Assembly: GCA_964416925.1 (NCBI GenBank)
Contig: CAYQFQ010000027.1
Span: 1-8,820 of the forward strand
Reading direction: 5' to 3'
Length of the DNA: 8,820 bases
Source: CAYQFQ01 sp964416925
Lineage (GTDB): Bacteria > Patescibacteriota > Minisyncoccia > Phycocordibacterales > GWA1-40-21
Shown: positions 1-7,459 of the stretch, piece after piece
Layout of the letters: the number at the start of each line of letters is the position of its first letter
Position numbering within the stretch: position 1 is the first letter of the stretch
The notes under the pieces: model-generated
The model's database searches: none
What the model saw: the letters and a program-made list of their open reading frames with translations, nothing else
Told to the model about the DNA's origin: nothing
Program-made: the position numbers and the translations under genes

Positions 1-68
1 ATTTTAAGATGGATTGCCGCGTTCGGAATACCTCGCAAAAACAAAAGCAACTGTTGATAACTTAGTAT
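1..68. other. Upstream flank without a supportable gene
   Basis: No coding region can be supported here. One frame is open from the window edge to a TGA at 55-57 (19 codons) and could be the tail of an upstream gene, but so few codons prove nothing. The stretch at 11-40 is clearly more GC-rich than its surroundings. It loosely resembles the short dispersed palindromic repeats of the 'GATTGCCGCG...CTCGCAA' kind found between genes in several bacteria, but only the outer TTGC/GCAA arms pair well. Confidence 0.3.
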
Positions 69-98
69 TTGACATAGACAGCCATTCTATGCTAGATT
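69..98 (+). promoter_or_regulatory. Sigma70-type promoter upstream of rpoB
   Basis: A perfect -35 hexamer TTGACA lies at 69-74. An 18-nt spacer separates it from a -10-like TAGATT at 93-98. TG at 90-91, one base before the hexamer, gives an extended -10 element (TGCTAGATT). Transcription would begin near 105 and produce a leader of about 200 nt before the rpoB ATG at 304. This is the best promoter match in the non-coding part of the window and the natural candidate for driving rpoBC. The call rests on consensus matching only. Confidence 0.6.
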
Positions 99-128
99 AT
101 TAAACAGCTTTAATTAGATTGAGTTATG

Positions 129-140
129 GGCGGGAGCGCC
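129..140 (+). promoter_or_regulatory. Short GC-rich hairpin in the rpoB leader
   Basis: GGCG (129-132) pairs with CGCC (137-140) around a GGAG loop. It is a compact GC-only stem in a region that is otherwise strongly AT-rich. The exposed GGAG is Shine-Dalgarno-like, yet no gene starts at a suitable distance. Function unknown; a 4-bp stem can occur by chance. Confidence 0.3.
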
Positions 141-210
141 AATTTTGAGTGAGATTAAGTTTTTTAAATATCTTGCTTAGTAGAATACAATAAAAAAAGA
201 GGTAAATAAA

Positions 211-239
211 AGAAACCTTACGGGAGAGGTGTCTTTTTT
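211..239 (+). terminator. Intrinsic terminator or attenuator before rpoB
   Basis: AGAAACCT (211-218) pairs with AGGTGTCT (227-234) as an 8-bp stem with one A/G mismatch, around an 8-nt loop (219-226). A T-run follows immediately at 234-239, and A residues upstream (208-210) can pair with part of it. It lies between the promoter at 69-98 and the rpoB start. It could therefore attenuate rpoBC transcription, or end transcripts arriving from the left if a nearer promoter (253-281) drives rpoB. The stem is modest in GC, so efficiency is uncertain. Confidence 0.45.
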
Positions 240-252
240 ATCTGTATTTTTA

Positions 253-281
253 TTGAAGTGTTTTTAGTAAAGATTTATTAG
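253..281 (+). promoter_or_regulatory. Weak possible second promoter close to rpoB
   Basis: TTGAAG (253-258) and TATTAG (276-281) are separated by 17 nt and lie after the terminator-like hairpin. If used, transcription would begin near 288, leaving only about 16 nt before the rpoB ATG. Matches of this quality are frequent in AT-rich DNA, so this is only a candidate. Confidence 0.2.
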
Positions 282-303
282 TTATTAATATTTTCAGAAA
301 ATA

Positions 304-3300
304 ATGAAAAACGCTGCCAATGTAACAGCAAATGTTACCGGAGGAAAATTAGATAAGAAATACTTCGGTAAGTTTAGAGAACCTTTGGTTCCGATCCCAA
401 ATCTCGTGGATCACCAGAGAAAGTCATATGAATGGCTTTTGAAGGATGGTATGGCCGAAGTTTTTAAAGAGGTCTCTCCAATAAAAGACTATGCAGACAA
501 AAAGTTTGAACTTTCTTTTGTCGGATTTGAAGTGGAAGCACCAAAACACGATGAGTTTTATGCAAAGGAAAGAAAGCTTTCATATGACGGTGCAATAAAA
601 GCAAAAGTCAGACTCAAGAACAAAAGTTTTGGAACTGTAAAAGAACAAGAAATATTCCTTTCTGACATTCCTCTGATGACAGACCATGGAACATTTATTA
701 TAAACGGAATTGAAAGAGTTATCGTGCCACAGCTTGCTAGATCTTTTGGTATCTTTTTTACATTGAACGATATCAAAGATAAGAGCTATTTTGGTGCAAA
801 AATAATTCCTGCTCGTGGTGCTTGGGTAGAAATAGAATCCGACGCTGATGGAGCAATATATGTAAAAATAGACAAAAAGAGAAAATTCCCAATTTCTTCT
901 TTAATGAGAGTACTCGGAGCAAAGGATGATACAGAGATGTTATCTTTCTTTAAGGATAATAAGGAGGCTTTGGAGACAATGAAGATGACTTTGTCTAAAG
1001 ATCATGCAAAAACTTCAAACGAGTCATTTATAGAAATATATAAAAGATTAAGAGATGGAGATCTTGCTGCAGCTGATAATGCAAGAGAGTTTGTCGGATC
1101 AATATTCAGTAAGGAAAGATACGATATTTCACGAGTTGGAAGATTTAAATTCAATAAGAGATTTAGTAAGCCTATGGATGAAGAGTCTCTTGAACAGAAG
1201 ACTATCACTCTAGAAGACCTTGCTTTGGTTATTGGAAACATCGTTGCTTTGAATGCAGATCCAGATGCAATGGAAGATGACATCGATCACTTGGGCTCAA
1301 GAAGAGTTCGTTTCGTCGGTGAATTACTTCAAGCAAAGATAAGAGTCGGTATGACTCAGATGAAGAGAAACATTCAAGACAGAATGTCCACAATAGATCC
1401 TGACATCACAATGCCAGTTCAATTCGTTTCTCCTCGTCCACTTCAAGCAAGAATAAAAGAATTTTTCACAACAAACCAGCTTTCTCAGTTCATGCAACAG
1501 GAAAACATATTGCAGGAAATTGAACACTTAAGAACTCTATCTGCTCTTGGACCTGGAGGATTAACAAGAGAAAGAGCTAGCTTTGAGGTTCGTGACGTTC
1601 ACCCATCTCACTATGGAAGAGTTTGTCCGATCCATACACCAGAAGGACCAAACATCGGTCTTATCTTGAGACTTTCAACTTACGCAAAAGTTAATGATTT
1701 TGGAATGATTGAAACTCCTTATGCAAAGGTCAAAGACGGAGTCATCACAAAGGAAATAAAATATTTAAATGCTCTTGAAGAAGAAAACTTTAAGATTGCT
1801 CACTCAGCTATCGATTACGATAAGAGCGGAAGAATTCTTGAAGATGAACTCGAAGTTCGTGTAAACGGAGACCCAAAGGTTGTCAAAAGAGAAGACGTTG
1901 ACTTTATTGATGTTGCAACAAACCAGGCTTTCTCTATCGCAACTTCCATGATTCCATTTCTAAACCACGATGACGCAAACAGAGCGCTCATGGGATCAAA
2001 CATGCAGAAGCAAGCTGTTCCTTGTATCGTTCCTGAAGCTCCACTTGTGGCAACAGGTATTGAAGGAGAAGCTGCAAAATACACAGGAAGAATAATTTTC
2101 ACTGAAGAAGAGGGAATTGTAACAACGGTAGATGCAAATAAAATAATTGTAAAAGGTACAAAGAGCGGTAAAGAAAAAGAATATAAACTTGTTTCTTTCT
2201 CAAGAACAAATAGCTTTACAGTATTTCACCAGAGACCATCAGTATCACTCGGACAAAAAGTAAAGAAAGGTGATTTGCTTGCAGATACATCTTCATCAGT
2301 AAATGGTGAAATGGCAATTGGACAAAATATTTTGATCGCCTTCATGACATGGAGTGGATCAAACTACGAAGACGCTATAATTCTTTCAGAGAAGCTCGTT
2401 AAGAATAGTAAATTTACTTCTATTCACGTTGAAGAATTTGTTGTAAACGTCAGAGATACTAAACTTGGACCAGAAGTTACTACACACGATATTCCAAACG
2501 TTGGTGAAGGTAAGTTAAAGAACCTAGACGAAGACGGAATCATCAGAGTAGGTGCAGAGGTTATGCCAGGAGATATTCTTGTAGGAAAGATTACACCAAA
2601 AGGTGAGACACAACTTACACCAGAAGAAAGACTTTTGAGATCAATTTTCGGAGAGAAAGCAAGAGATGTTAAAGATACTTCAAAGAGACTTGAAGGTGGA
2701 AAGAGAGGAAGGATCATTTCTGTAAAGGTTTTCTCAAGAGAAAATGGAGATAAACTTGAATCAGGAATTATAAAGAGAATTCACATTGAAGTTGCAGAAC
2801 TTAGAAATATTTCAGTTGGAGACAAACTTGCTGGAAGACACGGAAACAAAGGAGTTATCTCAAGAATATTACCTGCAGAAGATATGCCATTTATGGCAGA
2901 CGGAACTCCAGTTGATATGATTTTGACACCACTCGGTGTTCCATCTCGTATGAACTTAGGACAGATTCTTGAACTTCACTTAGGGCTTGCTGCAAATACT
3001 CTTAACTACCAAGCTATCGTACCTCCTTTTGCAGGAGCAACTGATAGTGAAATTAAAGCCGAGCTTACAAAAGCTGGTTTTAAGGAGAGCGGTAAAATGA
3101 AACTCTTTGATGGTAGAAATGGTCATGCTTTTGAACAAGAAATTGCCGTTGGTTATATGTATGTTTTGAAACTGCACCATGAAGTTGAAGACAAGATACA
3201 CATGAGATCTATTGGTCCATATTCCATGATTACTCAGCAACCTCTAGGAGGAAGAGCACAAGGAGGAGGTCAGAGATTTGGAGAAATGGAGGTGTGGGCA

Positions 3301-3522
3301 CTTCTTGGATACGGCGCAGCATACACACTACGAGAAATGCTTACTATAAAGTCTGACGATATCGTGGGAAGATCGGCAGCGTTTGATTCCATCGTCAAAG
3401 GCGAAAGAATTAAACAACCAAACTTACCTGCATCGTTTAACGTTTTGTTAAATAGCATGAGAGGACTTGGATTAAACATAGATCTTAGAAGAGAAGATAT
3501 TGATTTTAACAACGAAATCTAA
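304..3522 (+). CDS. rpoB: DNA-directed RNA polymerase subunit beta
   Basis: RpoB is the beta subunit of the cytoplasmic RNA polymerase core and shapes the catalytic centre with RpoC. The 1072-aa protein is complete but shorter than E. coli RpoB (1342 aa), consistent with absence of the large lineage-specific insertions. Recognisable parts in order: the N-terminal region with a GTFIING block near residue 130; the rifampicin-pocket/fork region at about 388-420 (QLSQFM then SALGPGGLTRERA, followed by the HTPEGPNIGLI block); the fork acidic pair E689-D690; the catalytic-centre motif GDKLAGRHGNKG with K841 and K849 (E. coli K1065 and K1073, same spacing); and the C-terminal GGRAQGGGQRFGEMEVWAL block that contacts beta-prime. 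Unusual: Q398 and T411 replace the aspartate and arginine at E. coli positions 516 and 529, and the SPG motif near residue 148 reads SFG. ATG at 304 gives the expected N-terminus; no Shine-Dalgarno precedes it. rpoC follows 19 nt downstream, so the two are surely cotranscribed. Confidence 0.98.
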   Translation: MKNAANVTANVTGGKLDKKYFGKFREPLVPIPNLVDHQRKSYEWLLKDGMAEVFKEVSPIKDYADKKFELSFVGFEVEAPKHDEFYAKERKLSYDGAIKAKVRLKNKSFGTVKEQEIFLSDIPLMTDHGTFIINGIERVIVPQLARSFGIFFTLNDIKDKSYFGAKIIPARGAWVEIESDADGAIYVKIDKKRKFPISSLMRVLGAKDDTEMLSFFKDNKEALETMKMTLSKDHAKTSNESFIEIYKRLRDGDLAAADNAREFVGSIFSKERYDISRVGRFKFNKRFSKPMDEESLEQKTITLEDLALVIGNIVALNADPDAMEDDIDHLGSRRVRFVGELLQAKIRVGMTQMKRNIQDRMSTIDPDITMPVQFVSPRPLQARIKEFFTTNQLSQFMQQENILQEIEHLRTLSALGPGGLTRERASFEVRDVHPSHYGRVCPIHTPEGPNIGLILRLSTYAKVNDFGMIETPYAKVKDGVITKEIKYLNALEEENFKIAHSAIDYDKSGRILEDELEVRVNGDPKVVKREDVDFIDVATNQAFSIATSMIPFLNHDDANRALMGSNMQKQAVPCIVPEAPLVATGIEGEAAKYTGRIIFTEEEGIVTTVDANKIIVKGTKSGKEKEYKLVSFSRTNSFTVFHQRPSVSLGQKVKKGDLLADTSSSVNGEMAIGQNILIAFMTWSGSNYEDAIILSEKLVKNSKFTSIHVEEFVVNVRDTKLGPEVTTHDIPNVGEGKLKNLDEDGIIRVGAEVMPGDILVGKITPKGETQLTPEERLLRSIFGEKARDVKDTSKRLEGGKRGRIISVKVFSRENGDKLESGIIKRIHIEVAELRNISVGDKLAGRHGNKGVISRILPAEDMPFMADGTPVDMILTPLGVPSRMNLGQILELHLGLAANTLNYQAIVPPFAGATDSEIKAELTKAGFKESGKMKLFDGRNGHAFEQEIAVGYMYVLKLHHEVEDKIHMRSIGPYSMITQQPLGGRAQGGGQRFGEMEVWALLGYGAAYTLREMLTIKSDDIVGRSAAFDSIVKGERIKQPNLPASFNVLLNSMRGLGLNIDLRREDIDFNNEI

Positions 3523-3541
3523 ATAAATCATAATAAAAAAT

Positions 3542-6500
3542 ATGAAACCAAAACAATCAAAAGATAATGATTTCAATGTAATCTCAATAAAGGTTGCTTC
3601 TCCTGAGGTTATAAAAGCATGGTCATTCGGTGAGGTTACAAAACCAGAAACAATTAACTACAGAACTCAGAGATCTGAGAGAGGTGGACTTTTCGATGAA
3701 AAGATATTCGGTCCAGATAAAGATTACGAATGTTATTGCGGAAAGTATAGAGGTATTAGATATAAAGGAATTGTTTGTGAAAAATGTGGAGTTGAGATAA
3801 CAAGATCAATCGTCAGAAGAGAGAGGATGGGACACATCGATTTGGCTACACCTATTTCTCACATATGGTTCTTGAGAGGGACACCTTCAAGACTAGGACT
3901 CGTTCTTGGTATGCCTGTTGGTGAACTTGAGAAGGTTGTTTATTTTGCAGGATATATTGTTACAAAAATAATACAAACTGAGAAGGATAGAATCATCAGA
4001 GATATTGATTCTGAATTTAAAGTAAAGGTAAAAACAGTTACTGATGAGAAGACAAAGGAAGCCCTAAAAGAACTTGCACAAACCATAAAGAAAGAAGTAG
4101 AGAGTCTAAGAGAAGGTATGGTCTTAGATGAGGTCATGTATCATAAATATTCTATCAAATACGGTTCTGCGTTTGAGGCAGGAATCGGAGGTGAAGCGAT
4201 TTATGAAATATTGAAGAAAGTAGACATGGTAGCTTTGGAAAAAAAGTTGGTTATTGATTTGGAAAAGGCAAACTCTGCAGATTCAGATAAGATAAATAAG
4301 AGACTTGGTCTTATCAGATCAATGATTGCATCTCAAATTAGACCTGAGTGGATGTTCTTTACTTCACTTCCAGTTATACCTCCTGCAATGAGACCTATGG
4401 TACCTCTTGATGGAGGAAGATTTGCTACATCTGATGTAAACGATTTATACAGAAGAGTTATAAATAGAAACAGCAGACTTGTAAAACTAAAGGAAATAAA
4501 TGCTCCAGAAGTTATTTTGAGGAATGAAAAAAGAATTCTCCAAGAGGCAGTTGATGCACTTATGGACAACTCCATAAGACACGGTAATTCACTTTTCTCA
4601 GCAATGTCATCAGCACAAAAGAGACCACTTAAATCTCTTGCTGATAACTTAAAAGGAAAGAGAGGATTATTCAGACTTAACCTTTTGGGTAAACGTGTGG
4701 ACTACTCTGGTAGATCAGTTATTGTCGTTGGACCAGAATTAAAACTTGATCAGTGTGGATTGCCAAAGCATATGGCCTTGGAACTTTTTAGACCATTCGT
4801 TATTTCAGGACTTTTGAAAAAGGAATTGGCATTTAACATTAGAGGTGCAGGTAGATTAATTGACGATGGTATTCCAGAAGTTTGGGCAATACTTGAAGAA
4901 GTTATTAAGGATAAATACGTTCTCTTAAACAGAGCCCCAACGCTTCACAGACTTGGTATACAAGCATTTAAACCTATTCTTATAGAAGGAAATGCTATCC
5001 AAGTTCACCCACTCGTATGTACTGCTTTCAACGCGGACTTCGATGGTGACCAGATGGCAGTTCACGTACCACTTGGTGAAGAAGCTCAAGCCGAAGCAAG
5101 AGACATTATGGCTTCTGATAAAAACATTCTTAAACCAGGAAATGGAGATCCTACTATCTCAAACAAATTGCTAGATATTGTTTTGGGTTGTTTCTGGATG
5201 ACAAAACTTATCGAAGGAGAAAAAGGTGAGGGTAAATACTTTGCTTCACCAAACAGTGCTATTACCGGATATGATATGGATTTTGTCGGGTTTAGATCAA
5301 AGATAAAAGTTCTGCCTACTGAAAAAGCAAAGTATTCTGCATTTGAAGGAAAAATATTTGAAACTTCAGTTGGAAGATTATTATTCAACAGTGTCTTGCC
5401 AAGCGATTATCCTTTCATCAACAAAGAAATCGATAAGAAACAGATGACAAAAATTGTTGATGATATTATCAACACTTATGGTCCTACAAAAGTTGGTCCA
5501 ATATTCGATAAGGTCAAAAACTTTGGATTTAAATATGCTACTTATTCTGGAGTTTCTTGGGGTCTTGATGACATTCAGGTTCCAGTAGGTAAAGGCAAAA
5601 TTATAAAAGATGCAAAAGGGAAGATGGATGCTGTCTTTGGTGAATTTAACGAAGGACTTCTAACCGAAGAAGAGAGAGTTAGAAAAAATGTTGAAATCTG
5701 GCACGGTGCAAAAAATGAATTGGAAAAACTTATTCCAGATACACTCGACAAAAATGGTTCTGTGTATGACATGTGGAAATCAGGTGCTAGAGGATCTCTT
5801 GGATCTTTGACTCAGATGGCCGGTATGAAAGGACTTGTCCAAAATACTGCAGGAGAAACTATCGAGTTCCCTGTTATCAGCTCTACAAAAGAAGGTCTTA
5901 CCCCTATTGAATATTTCATTTCTACTCACGGTTCAAGAAAGGGTCTTGCCGATACTGCGCTAAATACTGCTAAAGCCGGATACCTAACAAGAAGACTTTT
6001 TGATGTCGCTCAAGATATTGTTGTCAAAGAAGACGATTGCGGAACAAAAGAGAGTATTACAATAAGTAGGATAAATAAATTCGATAATAACTCCGTATCT
6101 CTATTTAAGAATATCAGAGGAAGAGTTGTTGCTGCTGACGTTGTAAATGTCGCTGGAGAAGTATTGTTTAAAAAAGGACATTTACTTACCAAGACTGATG
6201 CTCTTAAAGTTGATGCCGATGCAACAGTTGAAAAAGTATCAGTAAGATCACCTCTAACCTGTAAAGTTCTCCATGGTATTTGTTCAAAATGTTATGGAAT
6301 GGATCTTGGAAGAGCTGAACTCGTTGATGTTGGTGAGGCTGTAGGAACAGTTGCCGCTCAAGCTATCGGTGAACCAGGAACACAGCTTACCATGAGAACT
6401 TTCCACTCTGGAGGAACTGCATCTGTTGGTGGAGATATTACTTCAGGTTTGCCAAGAGTTGAAGAAATTTTTGAGAAGAGAAGACCAAAAAATCCTGCAG

Positions 6501-6760
6501 TTGTTGCAACGGTTTCAGGTACAGTGACTTCAGTTAAAGATTTCGGAAAAGAAAAGATTATGACAGTTATGCCAAGTGTAGAAGATAAAGGAAAGACCAA
6601 GAAAGCAGGTGAAATTGAATACGCATTCAACCCAAAGAGAGTTTCTCTTGTTAAGGTTGGAGATTCAATCACAAAAGGACAACTTCTCACTGACGGTTCT
6701 GCAGATGTTGATGAAATATTTGAATATGCTGGTAGAGATAAAGCGATGGAATACATTATT
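3542..6760 (+). CDS. rpoC: RNA polymerase subunit beta-prime, residues 1-1073 (up to assembly gap)
   Basis: RpoC is the beta-prime subunit, carrying the catalytic magnesium site, bridge helix and trigger loop of RNA polymerase. Visible parts: N-terminal zinc ribbon with C64, C66, C79, C82; a Lys/Glu-rich, probably helical clamp segment at about 141-193; the active-site motif NADFDGD with D499, D501, D503 binding Mg2+; the bridge helix region at about 790-818; a second zinc site C833, C907, C914, C917 with the same spacing as in E. coli (74, 7, 3); and the trigger-loop region around M951, R952, H955. The E. coli-type insertion in the trigger loop is absent. ATG at 3542 lies 19 nt after rpoB and has only A-rich sequence upstream. 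The literal reading frame runs through the N gap and stops at 6776-6778, but the gene really continues at 6926: joining 6760 to 6926 keeps frame and gives 1231 aa in total. Confidence 0.96.
6707..6760 (+). repeat. 54-bp exact direct repeat, copy 1 (contig end before the gap)
   Basis: This stretch is identical base for base to 6872-6925. The match begins exactly at 6707, where the preceding bases differ between copies (T versus A), and ends where the N run begins. Both copies encode the same piece of RpoC (from VDEIFEYAG onward). An exact overlap at a gap is what two contigs sharing an assembly-graph overlap look like; 54 would fit a k-mer of 55 minus 1, which is inference. It is not a mobile-element target duplication. 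Confidence 0.9.
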
Positions 6761-6770
6761 NNNNNNNNNN
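6761..6770. other. Assembly gap (10 N)
   Basis: Ten N bases lie inside rpoC. The round number and the duplicated flanks indicate a scaffolding placeholder, not ten truly unknown bases. No RpoC sequence is missing: the flanks overlap by 54 bp and the protein is continuous across the overlap. Confidence 0.97.
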
Positions 6771-6776
6771 TTGAAT

Positions 6777-6842
6777 AAAAAGGTGCGGAATCAAATTGAG
6801 CATTAACATTTTTTAATGTTTGATTTGAAATATCACCTTTTT
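6777..6842. repeat. 66-bp symmetric interrupted palindrome
   Basis: Three pairs of arms share one centre (between 6809 and 6810): AAAAAGGTG 6777-6785 with CACCTTTTT 6834-6842; TCAAAT 6791-6796 with ATTTGA 6823-6828; CATTAA 6801-6806 with TTAATG 6813-6818. The internal intervals are equal on both sides (5/5 and 4/4), and the 4/4 interval (tgag/tttg) can pair in RNA through A-U and G-U pairs. As RNA this gives 9 bp, a 5x5 internal loop and a 16-bp upper stem. The A-run and T-run at the ends resemble a bidirectional terminator, though the stem is AT-rich. It could also be a palindrome that provoked a chimeric read. Confidence 0.6.
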
Positions 6843-6870
6843 CAATTCTTCCTGTTTCTAAAGGATTGAA
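6841..6870. repeat. Second hairpin in the foreign segment
   Basis: TTCAATTCTT (6841-6850) pairs with AAGGATTGAA (6861-6870) with one T/G wobble, around a 10-nt loop. It directly abuts the 66-bp palindrome and ends just before the second 54-bp repeat copy. The ATTGAAAG at 6865-6872 recalls the 3' end of some CRISPR repeats, but there is a single copy and no array. Confidence 0.5.
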
Positions 6871-6871
6871 A

Positions 6872-6925
6872 GTTGATGAAATATTTGAATATGCTGGTAG
6901 AGATAAAGCGATGGAATACATTATT
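6872..6925 (+). repeat. 54-bp exact direct repeat, copy 2
   Basis: This is the identical partner of 6707-6760. It runs directly into the true continuation of rpoC at 6926 (ACTGAGG...). Collapsing the two copies and removing 6761-6871 restores the intact gene. Confidence 0.9.
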
Positions 6926-7402
6926 ACTGAGGTTAGTAAGCCATACGAACTTCAAGGTGAGGCCGTCTCAAGAAAGCATATCGAAATTATTGTTAAACAA
7001 ATGTTCTCAAAGAAGATTGTTAAAACTCCTGGAACTTCAGATGCTTCAAAGGGAGACATTGTGGATGAGCTAGACTTAGCAAAAGAAAATGAAGAAATAA
7101 AAACAGAGGGTGGGGAAGAAATAACTGCTGAACCAGTAGTTATGGGAATAACAGAAGCTTCACTTTCAAGAAGATCGTTCTTGTCAGCTGCTTCTTTCCA
7201 ACACACAGTAAGAGTGCTTATTAATGCATCTGTCAGAGGTACTAAAGACAGACTAGAAGGTCTAAAAGAAAATGTTATCATTGGTAGAGTTATTCCAGCT
7301 GGAACAGGATTCAAGGGAAGCAAGAAATATGAACTTATTGAACAAGTTCAAAGAGAAATGGATGTAAAGTATTCTGATAGCGAAAGCAGAGATAGAAATT
7401 AA
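6872..7402 (+). CDS. rpoC: RNA polymerase subunit beta-prime, C-terminal part (continuation after gap)
   Basis: This is the 3' end of the same rpoC gene. Bases 6872-6925 repeat what was already read before the gap; the new sequence starts at 6926 and adds 158 residues. It contains the beta-prime C-terminal core: YELQGEAVSRKHIEIIVKQM, an acidic linker, then the GITEASL ... SFLSAASFQ block and the strongly conserved GLKENVIIGRVIPAGTG motif, which packs near the active-site assembly and the omega-binding end of beta-prime. The gene ends with TAA at 7400-7402. This part is in the same frame as the upstream part because the spurious insertion (165 bp) is a multiple of three. An ATG at 6866 lies in foreign sequence and is not a real start, so automated annotation would wrongly report a separate 178-aa protein here. 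Confidence 0.93.
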   Translation, partial: VDEIFEYAGRDKAMEYIITEVSKPYELQGEAVSRKHIEIIVKQMFSKKIVKTPGTSDASKGDIVDELDLAKENEEIKTEGGEEITAEPVVMGITEASLSRRSFLSAASFQHTVRVLINASVRGTKDRLEGLKENVIIGRVIPAGTGFKGSKKYELIEQVQREMDVKYSDSESRDRN

Positions 7403-7441
7403 TTACTCGGTTTATTTATTGGGTTGTTTTTAGCGAAGTAA
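7403..7441 (+). terminator. Weak inverted repeat after rpoC (doubtful terminator)
   Basis: TTACTCG (7403-7409), directly after the rpoC stop, can pair with CGAAGTAA (7434-7441) if one A is bulged. The loop is about 24 nt and holds a T-run (7427-7431), but no T-run follows the stem, so it is not a standard intrinsic terminator. The 57-nt rpoC to 7460 interval shows no clear promoter either. Whether the operon ends here cannot be decided from sequence. Confidence 0.2.
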
Positions 7442-7459
7442 CTAATTAAAAATGAACCT

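Larger units (their letters stand above)
99..303 (+). promoter_or_regulatory. rpoB 5' leader region
   Basis: This is about 200 nt of AT-rich sequence between the promoter and rpoB, with no gene of normal size. It contains two small hairpins (129-140 and 211-234). Both carry the hexamer CGGGAG (131-136 and 221-226), overlapping the 5' stem arm and loop in the first and lying in the loop of the second. The second hairpin is followed by six T residues. A tiny reading frame, ATG at 126 to TGA at 150-152 (8 codons), spans the first hairpin but has no ribosome-binding site and is not called as a gene. The arrangement suggests a regulated leader; that is inference. Confidence 0.4.
6771..6871. other. 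Foreign 101-bp segment inserted within rpoC by the assembly
   Basis: These 101 bases have no counterpart in RpoC, contain a stop (TAA 6776-6778) in the rpoC frame, and are flanked by the two copies of the 54-bp repeat. They make the start of the right-hand contig, probably chimeric or branching sequence. On the minus strand the whole segment is open (from FNPLETGRIEKGD to SAPFYS), so it may be a scrap of another gene; I do not recognise it. It contains a long symmetric palindrome (6777-6842) and a second hairpin (6841-6870). Its length is close to a common short-read length, which would suit a single chimeric read; that is inference. Confidence 0.75.

Noticed and set aside
11..40. Dispersed palindromic repeat of the GATTGCCGCG...CTCGCAA type
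   Set aside because: Only the outer arms pair and no second copy occurs in the window, so it is noted in the flank description only.
52..60. DnaA-box-like sequence (TTATCAACA on the minus strand)
   Set aside because: A single site with one mismatch and no cluster, AT-rich unwinding element or dnaA nearby.
126..152. 8-codon leader peptide (MGGSANFE) upstream of rpoB
   Set aside because: No ribosome-binding site, no run of regulatory codons, and such short frames arise by chance.
3686..4150. Lys/Glu-rich extra segment in the RpoC clamp as a novel inserted domain
   Set aside because: The segment near residues 141-193 varies in length among bacteria and is a plausible helical clamp element, so it is not treated as a novelty without an alignment.
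4992..5174. Plus-strand 60-aa frame inside rpoC, and similar antisense frames in rpoB and rpoC
   Set aside because: These are shadows of the conserved polymerase genes, with no independent start signals or recognisable products.
6771..6871. Real minus-strand gene fragment encoding FNPLETGRIEKGD...
   Set aside because: Open over 33 codons only, no recognisable family, and the longer minus-strand frame exists only because it runs through the N gap and rpoC antisense. Mentioned as a possibility, not called as a gene.
6841..6872. CRISPR repeat (palindromic, ending in ATTGAAAG)
   Set aside because: There is only one copy, with no spacers or cas genes, and it borders an assembly junction. Similarity to a repeat 3' end alone is not evidence.
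6707..6925. Insertion element, intron or intein inside rpoC with a 54-bp target-site duplication
   Set aside because: The duplication ends exactly at an N gap, the segment has no transposase, intron or intein features, and 54 bp is far longer than normal target duplications. A contig overlap explains everything.
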